In this document: one piece after another, positions 34,803 through 43,411 of the stretch
How positions within the stretch are numbered: position 1 is the stretch's first letter
Layout of the letters: every line of letters starts with the position of its first letter
Assembly: GCF_014280875.1 (NCBI RefSeq)
Contig: NZ_JACLAL010000012.1
Coordinates: forward strand, 48,418 to 112,417
Direction of reading: 5' to 3'
DNA from: Paenirhizobium daejeonense
GTDB taxonomy: Bacteria > Pseudomonadota > Alphaproteobacteria > Rhizobiales > Rhizobiaceae
DNA length: 64,000 nucleotides
Program-made: the position numbers and the translations under genes
The notes under the pieces: generated by a model
Databases searched by the model: none
Told to the model about the DNA's origin: nothing
The model's input: only the letters and a program-made list of their open reading frames with translations

Positions 34803-35230
34803 AGTGGATTTATCGGGCTCTATCGGCTCTACAGGGAGGAGCGGCTCACCGGCACCCCCGCCGAAAATCTTCGTGGGAGCAACCTGACACTCAAAGAAGG
34901 AAAACGGTGCGCAAAACACATGCGACTTTCAACGCTATGCTATGTCAGCTTTCCTGCAAAAAATGCGGGCCAATGTCGTGACCAGAATGGTGGCGCTTAA
35001 CGGAAATCATCTCCGCAAGGGGGCCGGGAAGCGACAGTCCGATGTTGGCGTGCAGAAGACTGAAAGCGGACATCCAAACAGCTAGCGACGGGGTCCCAGT
35101 TTGGCCCAAGGGTGGCGTGACTTCCTCTGGACCTGCCATTGCACCTTACCGCTCTTTGCCACCGGCAAATTTGATCTTGATCCGAACGTCGTCTTCGCGG
35201 CTGAAGTTTTACGTCGCAAGAGCAAGACGC
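34803..35230. other. Convergent intergenic region
   Basis: 428 bases between the stop codons of the ATPase and the sensor kinase. I see no ORF, RNA or repeat I can support. The segment GAAAGCGGACATCC near 35060 echoes a motif also present at 45186-45196. Confidence 0.3.
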
Positions 35231-36595
35231 TCAAGCGAGCGGCAGCTTTACGTGGACCTCGACCCCTTCATCCTTGATTGGCCTCGGGGAGATCACTTTC
35301 ACGGTCATGCCGGCGCGGTCGGCGATGGCCTTGATGATGGAAAGGCCAAGGCCGCTGCCGCCGATCTTTGCGTCGCCACGCTCGAACCTTTGCATCAGCC
35401 GATCCATGGCTTCGCCCGGCAGAACCGGGCCGTCATTGACGACGCGAAGCGATCCGTCCGCATCGAGAGCCGCCTCGACCACGCCATCCTGTGCTCCGTG
35501 CTTCAGCGCATTCTCGATCAGATTGCGGAACAGAATACCGACGGCGTCGGGATCCAGCTTGGACAGCACCGGGGCTTGCGGCAGGGTCAGGACAATCCGC
35601 CCCTCACCGGCCCGCGTGAAATCCTGGACAATCATCTGCAGGACGGGCCTCAGATCGGAAGGCTCGTCGCTTTGCAGGCGTCCGCCTTCGGCGCGGGCAA
35701 GCTGCATCAGCTTTTCCGACATGCGCATCAGCCGCTTCAGGGTGGTTTCGATCTCGCTCGCCCGCTGGCCCGTCAACGCCTCCGTGGTTTCGGAGCGAAT
35801 GCGCTGCGCCTGGGCGATGGCGCCGGCGACCGGCGTGCGCAGCTCGTGCGCCGCATTGGCGGCAAAGGCCCGTTCGGCGTTGAACGCCGCCTTCAGCCGG
35901 TCCAGCAACTGGTTGATGCCCGCCGAGATCGGGCGAAGCTCGCTCGGCAGGCTACTGTCCGGCAAGGGCGACAGATCCTGGGCGCCGCGATGGGCGAGCT
36001 CCTCCCGCAGCCCACGCACCGGGCGCAGGGAACGGCGCACCACCAGGCTGATCACCAGCAAACTCGAGGGGATCACCACGATCAACGGCAGGACAAGGCC
36101 CAGCAGCATCTTGTGGGAGAGTTCGGTGCGCTGGTCGAGCGATTCGGCGACGGCAATCGTCAGGCTCCCTTCGGCGTTCACATCGTAGTAGAGCTGGTGC
36201 GTGTCGGTCTCCAGAAAACCGCGCCTGGAAAAGGGCGGAAAGATCGAGACATCAGCGCCTCTTGAAGCGAGCAGGACCCGCCCGTCGCGGTCACGCACGA
36301 CAAAGGTCACATCCTCGCCATACCGCGCCTCGCGGCCGATGTGTGTCTCGCCGTCGTCGTCCTCTTCATCGCCATCATGCTCGACCGCATCGTGACGCCC
36401 GTAGCCCTCCCGCAGGTCGTGCCGGGCAATCGGCAGGATGCGCTGCGCCGTAGCCTTCAGCCCGTCATCGAACACTTCCTGCATTTCCCCGCCGAGGCGA
36501 TGCGCCGTGACCGCAGCGGCCGCCAACCACAGCAGCGTCACGGAAAGCCCGACCGCAAGCGCCAGGCGCGTCTGAAGCGAAGCGCCGATCTTCAT
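35231..36595 (-). CDS. Two-component sensor histidine kinase
   Basis: 454 residues of the QseC/PmrB type. Transmembrane segments are near 12-32 and 163-187 with a periplasmic loop between them. That loop has an unusual acidic and His-containing stretch at about 68-95 (HDAVEHDGDEEDDDGETH), suggestive of metal-ion sensing. A HAMP-like linker, H-box His250 (AANAAHELRTPVAG), N-box LFRNLIENALKHG and G-box GGSGLGLSI follow. It overlaps the response regulator by four bases and is divergent from the PepSY/flavin operon it probably controls. Confidence 0.93.
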   Translation of the reverse strand: MKIGASLQTRLALAVGLSVTLLWLAAAAVTAHRLGGEMQEVFDDGLKATAQRILPIARHDLREGYGRHDAVEHDGDEEDDDGETHIGREARYGEDVTFVVRDRDGRVLLASRGADVSIFPPFSRRGFLETDTHQLYYDVNAEGSLTIAVAESLDQRTELSHKMLLGLVLPLIVVIPSSLLVISLVVRRSLRPVRGLREELAHRGAQDLSPLPDSSLPSELRPISAGINQLLDRLKAAFNAERAFAANAAHELRTPVAGAIAQAQRIRSETTEALTGQRASEIETTLKRLMRMSEKLMQLARAEGGRLQSDEPSDLRPVLQMIVQDFTRAGEGRIVLTLPQAPVLSKLDPDAVGILFRNLIENALKHGAQDGVVEAALDADGSLRVVNDGPVLPGEAMDRLMQRFERGDAKIGGSGLGLSIIKAIADRAGMTVKVISPRPIKDEGVEVHVKLPLA

Positions 36596-37251
36596 GCTCG
36601 CCCCAATCGATAACCAAGGCCCCGTTCGGTCTCGATCACATGGGCGCCGAGCTTCTTGCGCAGCCGGCTGACATGAACCTCGATGGCATTGCTGTCGATT
36701 TCCGTATCGAAGGAATAGAGCCTCTCCTCAAGCTGTGCCTTGGAAAAGAGCTGGCCCGGACGCTGCAGGAAGGCCTCGAACAGAACCCATTCGCGCGCGG
36801 TCAGAATAACGGCCTTGCCATTCAGCATGACGCTTCGAGCCGCGAGATCGACGGAGAGCGGACCGAGCGTGACGATCGGGTTGGGGTTGCCGGTATAGCG
36901 GCGGGCGACCGAGCCGATGCGGGCGGAAAGCTCGGCGAGATCGAAGGGCTTCACCATGTAATCATCAGCCCCGGCGTTAAGCCCGGCAATCCGGTCCGAA
37001 ACCTGGTCGAGCGCGGTCAGGATCATCACCGGAGTGACATCGCCCCTGCCGCGCAAAGTCTTGAGAAATGGAATGCCCAAGCCGTCGGGCAGCATGAGAT
37101 CGAGCAGGACAAGGTCGTAGCCGGCGGCGGCAAGCGCATCGACGGCCCGATCCAGTCGGACGACCCAGTCGACGGAATGGCCATCGGCAGCGATCTGGTC
37201 GCGAATGGCAGCACCCAGCGCCGTATCGTCCTCGATCAGCAGAACCCGCAT
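36592..37251 (-). CDS. OmpR-family response regulator
   Basis: 219 residues. The receiver begins MRVLLIEDDTALGAAIRDQ, with the phospho-acceptor Asp in DLVLLDLMLPDGLG (near 51) and Lys in YMVKPFDLAEL. The C-terminal winged helix ends VSRLRKKLGAHVIETERGLGYRLG. ATG 37251 is five bases after GGAGG; ATG 37254 is also possible. Translationally coupled to the downstream kinase and divergent from the PepSY gene, so the shared 130-base gap should hold its binding site. Confidence 0.94.
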   Translation of the reverse strand: MRVLLIEDDTALGAAIRDQIAADGHSVDWVVRLDRAVDALAAAGYDLVLLDLMLPDGLGIPFLKTLRGRGDVTPVMILTALDQVSDRIAGLNAGADDYMVKPFDLAELSARIGSVARRYTGNPNPIVTLGPLSVDLAARSVMLNGKAVILTAREWVLFEAFLQRPGQLFSKAQLEERLYSFDTEIDSNAIEVHVSRLRKKLGAHVIETERGLGYRLGRA

Positions 37252-37384
37252 CATTGCCTCCCGTTTCACATCTCTCCTAGTCCTCCCGCCAGCTTACGGG
37301 AAGCTGAAGCAATGTCGCGTCGTTTGTCAGGTGCCCGTCAGTTCGCGTGGCCAATCATCGCTCCAACACAGAGAGGAAACGACA

Positions 37385-37663
37385 ATGAAGACCGGCATTC
37401 TGCCGACCGTGGCCTTGGCCATCCTGGCCGCGACGTCCGCCCAGGCCAGGGACGATTGCGATATTCCGATTGCCCACTGGCAGCCACGCGAGGCCGTTCG
37501 CGCCATGGCGGAAGAACGCGGCTGGACGCTGAAGCGCATTAAGATCGACGACGGTTGCTACGAAGTCTACGGCACCGACAGTCAGGGCCGCCGCTTCGAG
37601 GCGAAAATAGACCCCGCGACGCTCGAGATCATCGAGATCGAGGAACGCCACGACCATCGCTGA
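37385..37663 (+). CDS. Exported single PepSY-domain protein
   Basis: 92 residues: signal peptide MKTGILPTVALAILAATSAQA, then one PepSY-like domain (WQPREAVRAMAEERGWTLKRI, then GRRFEAKIDPATLEIIEIE) with two cysteines and a His-ending tail. Small PepSY proteins are often the most strongly induced targets of adjacent QseBC/PmrAB-like two-component systems. ATG 37385 is preceded by GAGAGGAAACG. First gene of a + strand operon running to the VIT transporter. Confidence 0.85.
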   Translation: MKTGILPTVALAILAATSAQARDDCDIPIAHWQPREAVRAMAEERGWTLKRIKIDDGCYEVYGTDSQGRRFEAKIDPATLEIIEIEERHDHR

Positions 37664-37713
37664 CCTCCCTTCCACATCCCCCATCACGACACCCCGAACA
37701 GGAGACAACCCCT

Positions 37714-38061
37714 ATGACCTACCGCAAACTTCTTCTGGCTGCCAGCGCAGGCACCGGCCTTTTCGTCGCCTTCGGCAGCCTCGCCATGTCGTTCGACACG
37801 CTGAAAATGAACGCCGCAAGCGCCATCGACCTGGTGGACTATGACGAGGGCGACGACGATGACCAGCACGACGGGCATCGCCGCCATCATGACGATCGCG
37901 GTCGCCAAGCTTCCAACGACTGCCGCGGCGACGACGAAGATGATGACGATGACGACGGCGCCTGCGGCGGTCGTGGCCGCGTCATGCAGCAGCAGAACGC
38001 CACGCCGCCGGCCAATGGACTGTTCGCACCGGGCTCCAAGCCAACCGTCCAAGTGAACTGA
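37714..38061 (+). CDS. Exported Asp/His-rich low-complexity protein
   Basis: 115 residues: an N-terminal signal or anchor segment (LLLAASAGTGLFVAFGSLAM), then a region at about 43-85 made mostly of Asp, Glu, His and Arg (for example DEGDDDDQHDGHRRHHDD and DDEDDDDDD) with two cysteines, then a Gln/Pro-rich tail. No known family. Composition suggests a periplasmic divalent or ferric metal-binding or buffering protein. ATG 37714 follows AGGAGAC. Confidence 0.7.
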   Translation: MTYRKLLLAASAGTGLFVAFGSLAMSFDTLKMNAASAIDLVDYDEGDDDDQHDGHRRHHDDRGRQASNDCRGDDEDDDDDDGACGGRGRVMQQQNATPPANGLFAPGSKPTVQVN

Positions 38062-38089
38062 ACCGTCCAGAACCGCAAAGGAAATTACA

Positions 38090-38560
38090 ATGAAGTCCCT
38101 TCTTGCCATGCTCGCCGTCACCACGGCACTCACCCTTCCCGGCCTCGCCATGGCGGGTCAGGTGACGTTCACCACCACTCTTAGCAACTACGGTGGCGAT
38201 GGCGCCTATCTCGCCTATTACGTCACGGATGCTCAGGGCAAATATGCCGGCAGTCTGTGGATGGCTGGCGGCAAGGCGAGATACTACGAGCACCTGAGTG
38301 GCTGGTACCGCGCCACGGGCGGCGATAGCGCCGAGATCAACGGCATCACCGGTGCCAGCGTCGGCGCTGGCCGTTCGCTGAAAATCACGCTCGATCTGGC
38401 CGATACGCTGTTCGATGCCGGCTATCAGCTGCACATCGATTCCGCCGTCGAGGACATGCGCGACAGCCCGAACGAGATCGTCGTGCCGCTGACGTCGTCG
38501 GGCTCCGGCCAGACGGTGAAGGGCAAGCGCTACATCGCCGACTTCACCTACGCCCGTTAA
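38090..38560 (+). CDS. DUF2271 periplasmic protein with flavinylation-like motif
   Basis: 156 residues: a signal peptide (cut after AMA, residue 22), then an all-beta DUF2271 domain (TTTLSNYGGDGAYLAYYVTD; GKARYYEHLSGWYR; YIADFTYAR). The segment NGITGASVG at 84-92 resembles the ApbE flavinylation consensus (S/T)GA(S/T), with Ser90 as the possible FMN attachment site. Its operon holds an apbE gene and a flavoprotein reductase, so a periplasmic FMN electron carrier is a good inference. It starts 28 bases after the Asp/His-rich gene. Confidence 0.82.
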   Translation: MKSLLAMLAVTTALTLPGLAMAGQVTFTTTLSNYGGDGAYLAYYVTDAQGKYAGSLWMAGGKARYYEHLSGWYRATGGDSAEINGITGASVGAGRSLKITLDLADTLFDAGYQLHIDSAVEDMRDSPNEIVVPLTSSGSGQTVKGKRYIADFTYAR

Positions 38561-38578
38561 GCAGGAAGGACGCTCGTC

Positions 38579-40777
38579 ATGATCCGGTCGCTCCACCGTT
38601 GGTTCGGGCTGATTGCCGCCGTGCTGCTGATTGCCGTCGCGCTGAGCGGCATGGCACTGTCAGTCTTCCCGGCTGCCGAGGCGCTCACCAGGCCCACCGC
38701 ACAGGCAATCAGCGTCGCGGAGCTTGCCGCCCGCGTCCAGGCGGCGGAACCCTCCGTGGAGCAGATCAGGCGGGCGCCGTCCGGCCGCATCACCGCCTAT
38801 TATTTCGACGGCGACCAGCCGGCCTCCGCGGTCATCGACCCCGCGACGGGCAAGCCCGCGGGCAGCGCCGATACATCGGCGCTGCAACGCTGGCTGACCA
38901 TTTTCCACCGTTCGCTGCTGCTGGACGATACGGGTCGTATCATCACTGCGGGTGGTGCGGTGGTCATGCTGCTTCTTTCGATGTCCGGCCTTTTCCTTCT
39001 GGCGCGGCGCGCCGGCGGATGGCGGCTGCTTCTGAAGCCGATGCGCGGCACCGGCGACGGGCGACTTCATGCCGTGGTGTCGCGGTTGGCCCTGCCGGGT
39101 CTGTTCCTCTCCTCGCTTACGGCTCTCTGGATGACCGCAACCACCTTCGGTTTCCTGCCGGAGGGCGCTGGCGCGCCGGCCTTTCCGGCGGAAGTCAGCG
39201 GCCGGACGGGCGTCACACTTGCCGCCATACCCACGCTTCTGGAGACCCCGGTCGATGAACTGCGTTCCCTGAGCTTCCCGGCCGCCACCGACGCAACCGA
39301 TGTCTTCACGCTGAAGACGGCGCAGGGTGAAGGCTATCTCGATCAGGGCAACGGGACGCTTCTCGCCTGGAACGATGCCGGCTGGATCGATCGCGTCTCG
39401 CATCTGATGATGATGCTGCACACCGGCCAGGGCCTGGCATGGCTCGGCCTGCTTCTCGGGCTTTCGGCCCTCAGCGTTCCGGTTCTCGGATGGACGGGCG
39501 TCTCGGTCTGCCTTGCCGGCCGCCGCGATGGCAAGACGGCCTCCGTTGCCGCTGGCGATGCCGATACCATCGTGCTGGTCGCCAGCGAAGGCGGCACGAC
39601 GCGCGGATTTGCCGCGACGCTCCAATCGGCGCTTTCCGCGCAGGGACTTCGCGTGCATGTGGGGCCGATGGCGCACTTCAACTCCGCCCGCTGGCCAAAG
39701 GCACGCCGGGTCATCCTGCTCGCCGCCACCTATGGCGATGGCGCGGCACCGGCCTCGGCAAACGGCTTTCTCGAGGAGTTCGCGCGCTGTCCGGCAAAAC
39801 CCGGCCTGCCGCTTGCCGTGCTCGGTTTCGGCGATCGCAGCTTCCCGGAATTCTGTGGTTTCGCGGCCGGAATCGCGCGAGCAGCCGAGGAAAAGGGTTG
39901 GCCGCTGCTTACCCCGTTCGACACGGTGGACCGCCAGTCGCCACAGGATTTCGCCCGCTGGGGACGCAACCTTGCGCAAGCGCTCGACCTGGACTTCGAG
40001 CTGAACCATCAACGGGCGGCGCCGAAGACATGGGAACTGTCGCTGATATCGCGGCGCGATTACGGCGCCGACGTGCAGGCGACGACGGCGATCCTGCGCT
40101 TTGCCCTGCCGAAAACCTCGCTTTGGCAACGCCTGACAGGCCAGGGTCTGCCGCGGTTCGAAGCCGGAGACCTGATCGGCGTGGTGCCGCAAGGCTCCGA
40201 CCTGCCGCGCTTCTATTCGCTGGCGTCCGGTACCACGGACGGCTTTCTCGAAATCTGCGTGCGCAAGCAGGCCGGCGGTCTTTGCTCCGGCCAGTTGACC
40301 GCCCTGGAGCCGGGCGACACGATGACTGCCTTCGTGCGGACGAACCCTGCCTTCCGGCCCTCGCTCGGCGGAAAGCCGGTCATCCTCATCGGGGCCGGCA
40401 CCGGGATCGGACCGCTCGCCGGCTTTGCCCGCGCCAATCATTCGGGCGGGCCCATGCATCTCTACTTCGGCACCCGCCACCCCGCCAGCGATGCGCTTTA
40501 CGCAGAAGAGCTTTCCGGCTGGAAGGACGACGGTCGGCTCGCCTCGGTCTCGACGGCCTATTCGCGGACAGCGACGCCGGCCTATGTGCAGGATATCCTG
40601 CGCAAGGACGCGGCACGGCTTGGCAGGCTCATCGCCGCCGGCGGCCAGGTTCTCGTCTGCGGCGGACGGGAGATGGCGGCAGGAGTCGCCGCCGCTCTTG
40701 CCGATATTCTCGCGCCGCAAGGTGTTACCCTTGCCACACTGAAAGCGGAGGGCCGTTATGCCGAAGACGTTTACTGA
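38579..40777 (+). CDS. PepSY transmembrane NADPH flavoprotein reductase
   Basis: 732 residues. The PepSY-associated membrane part (about 1-310) has transmembrane segments near 10-28, 122-141, 168-185 and 285-310. Conserved histidines (RSLHRWFG, IFHRSLL, GRLHAVVS, MMLHTGQG) could carry heme b. The cytosolic part has a flavodoxin-like FMN domain (LVASEGGTTRGFAATL; LAATYGDGAAPASANGFL) and an FAD/NADPH FNR domain (LPRFYSLAS; LIGAGTGIGPLAGFAR; ending RYAEDVY). This resembles sulfite-reductase/P450-reductase flavoproteins fused to a membrane electron conduit. It should move electrons from NADPH across the membrane. Confidence 0.88.
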   Translation: MIRSLHRWFGLIAAVLLIAVALSGMALSVFPAAEALTRPTAQAISVAELAARVQAAEPSVEQIRRAPSGRITAYYFDGDQPASAVIDPATGKPAGSADTSALQRWLTIFHRSLLLDDTGRIITAGGAVVMLLLSMSGLFLLARRAGGWRLLLKPMRGTGDGRLHAVVSRLALPGLFLSSLTALWMTATTFGFLPEGAGAPAFPAEVSGRTGVTLAAIPTLLETPVDELRSLSFPAATDATDVFTLKTAQGEGYLDQGNGTLLAWNDAGWIDRVSHLMMMLHTGQGLAWLGLLLGLSALSVPVLGWTGVSVCLAGRRDGKTASVAAGDADTIVLVASEGGTTRGFAATLQSALSAQGLRVHVGPMAHFNSARWPKARRVILLAATYGDGAAPASANGFLEEFARCPAKPGLPLAVLGFGDRSFPEFCGFAAGIARAAEEKGWPLLTPFDTVDRQSPQDFARWGRNLAQALDLDFELNHQRAAPKTWELSLISRRDYGADVQATTAILRFALPKTSLWQRLTGQGLPRFEAGDLIGVVPQGSDLPRFYSLASGTTDGFLEICVRKQAGGLCSGQLTALEPGDTMTAFVRTNPAFRPSLGGKPVILIGAGTGIGPLAGFARANHSGGPMHLYFGTRHPASDALYAEELSGWKDDGRLASVSTAYSRTATPAYVQDILRKDAARLGRLIAAGGQVLVCGGREMAAGVAAALADILAPQGVTLATLKAEGRYAEDVY

Positions 40778-41699
40778 CCTGACGCGCCACACGCTGAACG
40801 GCCCGACCATGGCTACGCGCTGGTCGGCGCTGTTTCATGCGCCGGCCGATTTCGACGCCGAGCCGGCACGATTGGCCATGGCCAATGCCGTAACCGAGGT
40901 GGACGAGCAAATGTCCAGCTGGAAACCGGACAGCGATCTCAACAGGCTGAATGCCGCAAGTCCCGGCGAATGGATCACCCTGCCGGAGCGGCTCATCACC
41001 GTTCTCGCCGCCGGCCTCACCATCGGCCAGGCTTCGGGTGGCGCCTTCGACATCGGCATGGGCGATGCCGTTTCCGCCTGGGGTTTCGGCCCGGACGCGG
41101 CCGACGAGGACCGGATCAAGGCCGCGCGGCTTTTGAGCCGCAGCCCGGCGCACGATATCCTGGAACTCGACACAGCCGGCGGACGCGCCCGAAAACATGC
41201 CGACATGCGCTTCGATCTGAACGGTATCGCCAAGGGCTATGGCGTCGACTACCTGACGGAGGCTGCGCGCGAGCATGGCATCGACGCCGGTCTCTTCGCC
41301 ATCGACGGCGAGTTGCGGGCGCTTGGGCTTCAGCCGGACGGCGCCAGCTGGACCATCGCCGTCGAACTGCCTGACCCGGACGCGCGTGCCCCGCACTCCA
41401 TTCTCGAACTGCACGACGCCGCCGTCGCCACGTCGGGCGACTATCGCCACTTTATCGATGTCGGCGGCCACCGCCTGTCGCACACCATGGACCCGCGCCT
41501 CGGAATGCCGCTCAGACAACCACCAGCCTCTGCGACCGTGATTGCCCGCGATTGCATGAGCGCCGACGCCTGGGCGACGGCCATGATGGTCCTTGGCAAG
41601 GCCCGCGGTCTGCCGCTCGCCGAAAAGCTCGGAATTTCCGTCCTATTCCTGTACCATGGGTCTGAAAAGCCTGCCGGGTGCGGCATGTTTGCGCCCTGA
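40758..41699 (+). CDS. apbE: ApbE, FAD:protein FMN transferase
   Basis: 313 residues of the ApbE family: PTMATRWSALFH near the N-terminus, the FAD-binding MRFDLNGIAKGYGVDYL (about 152-168), VATSGDYRHF and the Mg-site region SADAWATAMMVLGKA. It transfers FMN from FAD to Ser/Thr in target proteins, here plausibly the DUF2271 protein. It overlaps the reductase gene by 20 bases. No signal peptide or lipobox is visible, unlike most ApbE proteins acting on periplasmic targets, so where it acts is open. Confidence 0.92.
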   Translation: MPKTFTDLTRHTLNGPTMATRWSALFHAPADFDAEPARLAMANAVTEVDEQMSSWKPDSDLNRLNAASPGEWITLPERLITVLAAGLTIGQASGGAFDIGMGDAVSAWGFGPDAADEDRIKAARLLSRSPAHDILELDTAGGRARKHADMRFDLNGIAKGYGVDYLTEAAREHGIDAGLFAIDGELRALGLQPDGASWTIAVELPDPDARAPHSILELHDAAVATSGDYRHFIDVGGHRLSHTMDPRLGMPLRQPPASATVIARDCMSADAWATAMMVLGKARGLPLAEKLGISVLFLYHGSEKPAGCGMFAP

Positions 41700-41774
41700 C
41701 ATGTCCCGTGACAGTCCGCATCATTGCTTTCTACACTCCTCAATCACCGCCAATCCTCAAAATGGAACCATGCC

Positions 41775-42470
41775 ATGTCCCGTCTTCACACGGAAAGTCA
41801 TCTCGTCTCGCGCATCGGCTGGCTGCGTGCTGCAGTGCTCGGGGCCAATGACGGGATCGTCTCGACGGCAAGCCTGATCGTCGGGGTCGCCTCCGCTTCC
41901 GCAGCATCTTCCGATGTCCTTGTGGCGGCCATTGCCGGTATGGTTGCTGGCGCAATGTCGATGGCCGCCGGCGAATATGTCTCCGTCAGTTCACAGGCCG
42001 ACACCGAGGCGGCGGACATGGCTCGTGAACGCCGAGAACTTGAAACCATGCCGGAAGCTGAGCTGGAGGAACTAACCCAGATTTACGTGACGCGCGGTCT
42101 TACCCTCGACCTTGCCCGGCAGGTTGCCGAGCAACTGACCGCCGGCAATGCGCTTGACGCGCATGCCCGCGATGAACTGGGCATTGTCGAGCATATGACC
42201 GCCCGCCCGATTGAGGCGGCACTGACGTCAGCTATGACCTTTGCCATCGGTGCAGCGCTACCCCTTGCACTGGTGTTCGTGTGGCCAAAAGCTACGCTTG
42301 TCTCTGCGGTCTCGACCGCGTCGCTCCTCTTCCTCGCGCTCCTAGGCGCCATTGGCGCCAAAGCGGGCGGTGCGAACATGCTGAAGGCGACCGCACGTGT
42401 AACATTCTGGGGAGCGGCTGCCATGGCACTCACCGCAGGTATTGGTGCCTTTGTGGGGACGACCGTATAG
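41775..42470 (+). CDS. VIT1/CCC1-family iron/manganese transporter
   Basis: 231 residues. Five hydrophobic segments, with the VIT signature LRAAVLGANDGIVSTASLIVGVASA (N-terminal half) and GAMSMAAGEYVSVSSQADTE, include the Met/Glu metal path. A soluble helical domain rich in Glu follows (ARERRELETMPEAELEELT). VIT/CCC1 proteins export or sequester Fe(II) and Mn(II). It lies 75 bases after apbE on the same strand, which ties the flavin redox operon to metal handling. ATG 41775 fits the family N-terminus. Confidence 0.88.
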   Translation: MSRLHTESHLVSRIGWLRAAVLGANDGIVSTASLIVGVASASAASSDVLVAAIAGMVAGAMSMAAGEYVSVSSQADTEAADMARERRELETMPEAELEELTQIYVTRGLTLDLARQVAEQLTAGNALDAHARDELGIVEHMTARPIEAALTSAMTFAIGAALPLALVFVWPKATLVSAVSTASLLFLALLGAIGAKAGGANMLKATARVTFWGAAAMALTAGIGAFVGTTV

Positions 42471-42588
42471 GTAAGCAGAAAGACTGCTAAAGTGATTAAG
42501 CTGCCTGCACGGTCTCACGCCTTAGGCTCAGGACCCATTGATTTGGAGAAATGGCTGTGATTCAGACGGGCGTATAGGAGCCTGACTG

Positions 42589-42939
42589 ATGAGCAATTTG
42601 TTCTGGCTGACGGACGAGCAAATGGCTCGTCTTCGGCCCTATTTTCCCAAGAGCCATGGTCGCCAGCGCGTTGATGATCGACGCGTTCTGAGCGGCATCA
42701 TTTTCGTCAACCGCAACGGCCTCAGGTGGTGCGATGCGCCAAAGGAATATGGCCCCTCCAAGACGCTTTATAACCGCTGGAAACGTTGGGGTGACAAAGG
42801 CATCTTTCTCCAGATGATGGAAGGCTTGGCTGTGCCTGAGGCTACAGAGCGCAAGACCATCATGATTGACGCGACCTATCTCAAGGCCCACCGCACGGCT
42901 TCCAGCCTGCGGGTAAAAAAGGGGGCTCAGGCCGTCTGA
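42589..42939 (+). CDS. IS5-family transposase, orfA
   Basis: 116 residues holding the N-terminal DUF4096-type domain (FWLTDEQMARLRPYFPKSHGR; LSGIIFVNRNGLRWCDAP) and the first catalytic Asp in IMIDATYLKAHRTASSL. It ends 18 bases after the run A-AAA-AAG (42915-42921). A -1 slip there joins it to orfB to give the full DDE transposase; orfA alone lacks the rest of the catalytic triad. Confidence 0.92.
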   Translation: MSNLFWLTDEQMARLRPYFPKSHGRQRVDDRRVLSGIIFVNRNGLRWCDAPKEYGPSKTLYNRWKRWGDKGIFLQMMEGLAVPEATERKTIMIDATYLKAHRTASSLRVKKGAQAV

Positions 42940-42959
42940 TTGGGCGCACGAAAGGCGGC

Positions 42960-43337
42960 ATGAACACCAAGCTTCATGCCGTAACGGATGCGAATGGTCG
43001 CCCGATCAGTTTCTTCATAACAGCCGGTCAGGTCAGCGATTACACCGGTGCTGCCGCCTTGCTTGATGAACTTCCCAGGGCCAAATGGCTGCTGGCCGAC
43101 CGTGGCTATGATGCCGACTGGTATCGTGACGCTTTGCAGGCGAAGGGGATCACTCCCTGCATTCCGGGTCGCAAATCCCGCAACAAGGCCATCAAATACG
43201 ACAAACGGCGCAACCGGATCGAGATCATGTTCGGGCGTCTCAAAGACTGGCGGCGGGTAGCGACGCGCTATGACAGGTGCCCAATGGCCTTCCTCTCCGC
43301 CATCGCTCTCGCTGCTACCGTTATCTTCTGGCTCTGA
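42960..43337 (+). CDS. IS5-family transposase, orfB
   Basis: The C-terminal DDE part, 125 residues from ATG 42960. The same frame is open back to the slippery site, where it encodes the family's KKGGSGRLIGRTKGG before the Met. The second Asp is in WLLADRGYDADWYRD and the Glu in RNRIEIMFGRLKDWRR. Normally made as an orfAB fusion by -1 frameshifting; both ORFs look intact, so the element may be active. Confidence 0.92.
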   Translation: MNTKLHAVTDANGRPISFFITAGQVSDYTGAAALLDELPRAKWLLADRGYDADWYRDALQAKGITPCIPGRKSRNKAIKYDKRRNRIEIMFGRLKDWRRVATRYDRCPMAFLSAIALAATVIFWL

Positions 43338-43411
43338 TCAACGAGTCCTGAGCCTAGGGCAAGAACCATGCTCTCCGTCCCCTACAGCAATGTCGTGTTG
43401 CTCTCAAAAAT

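Larger units (their letters stand above)
42526..43354 (+). mobile_element. Complete IS5-family insertion sequence (IS427-like)
   Basis: 829 bp bounded by imperfect terminal inverted repeats: GGCTCAGGACCCATTGAT on the left and, read in reverse complement, GGCTCAGGACTCGTTGAT on the right. Both ends are flanked by TA, the expected target duplication. The transposase is split into two frames joined by a classic slippery heptamer. The element lies 56 bases after the VIT gene and does not interrupt an identifiable gene. Confidence 0.92.

Noticed and set aside
38660..40810. A 716-codon open frame on the minus strand opposite the PepSY reductase
   Set aside because: It is the antisense shadow of a gene with clear flavodoxin and FNR motifs, a common artefact in GC-rich DNA.
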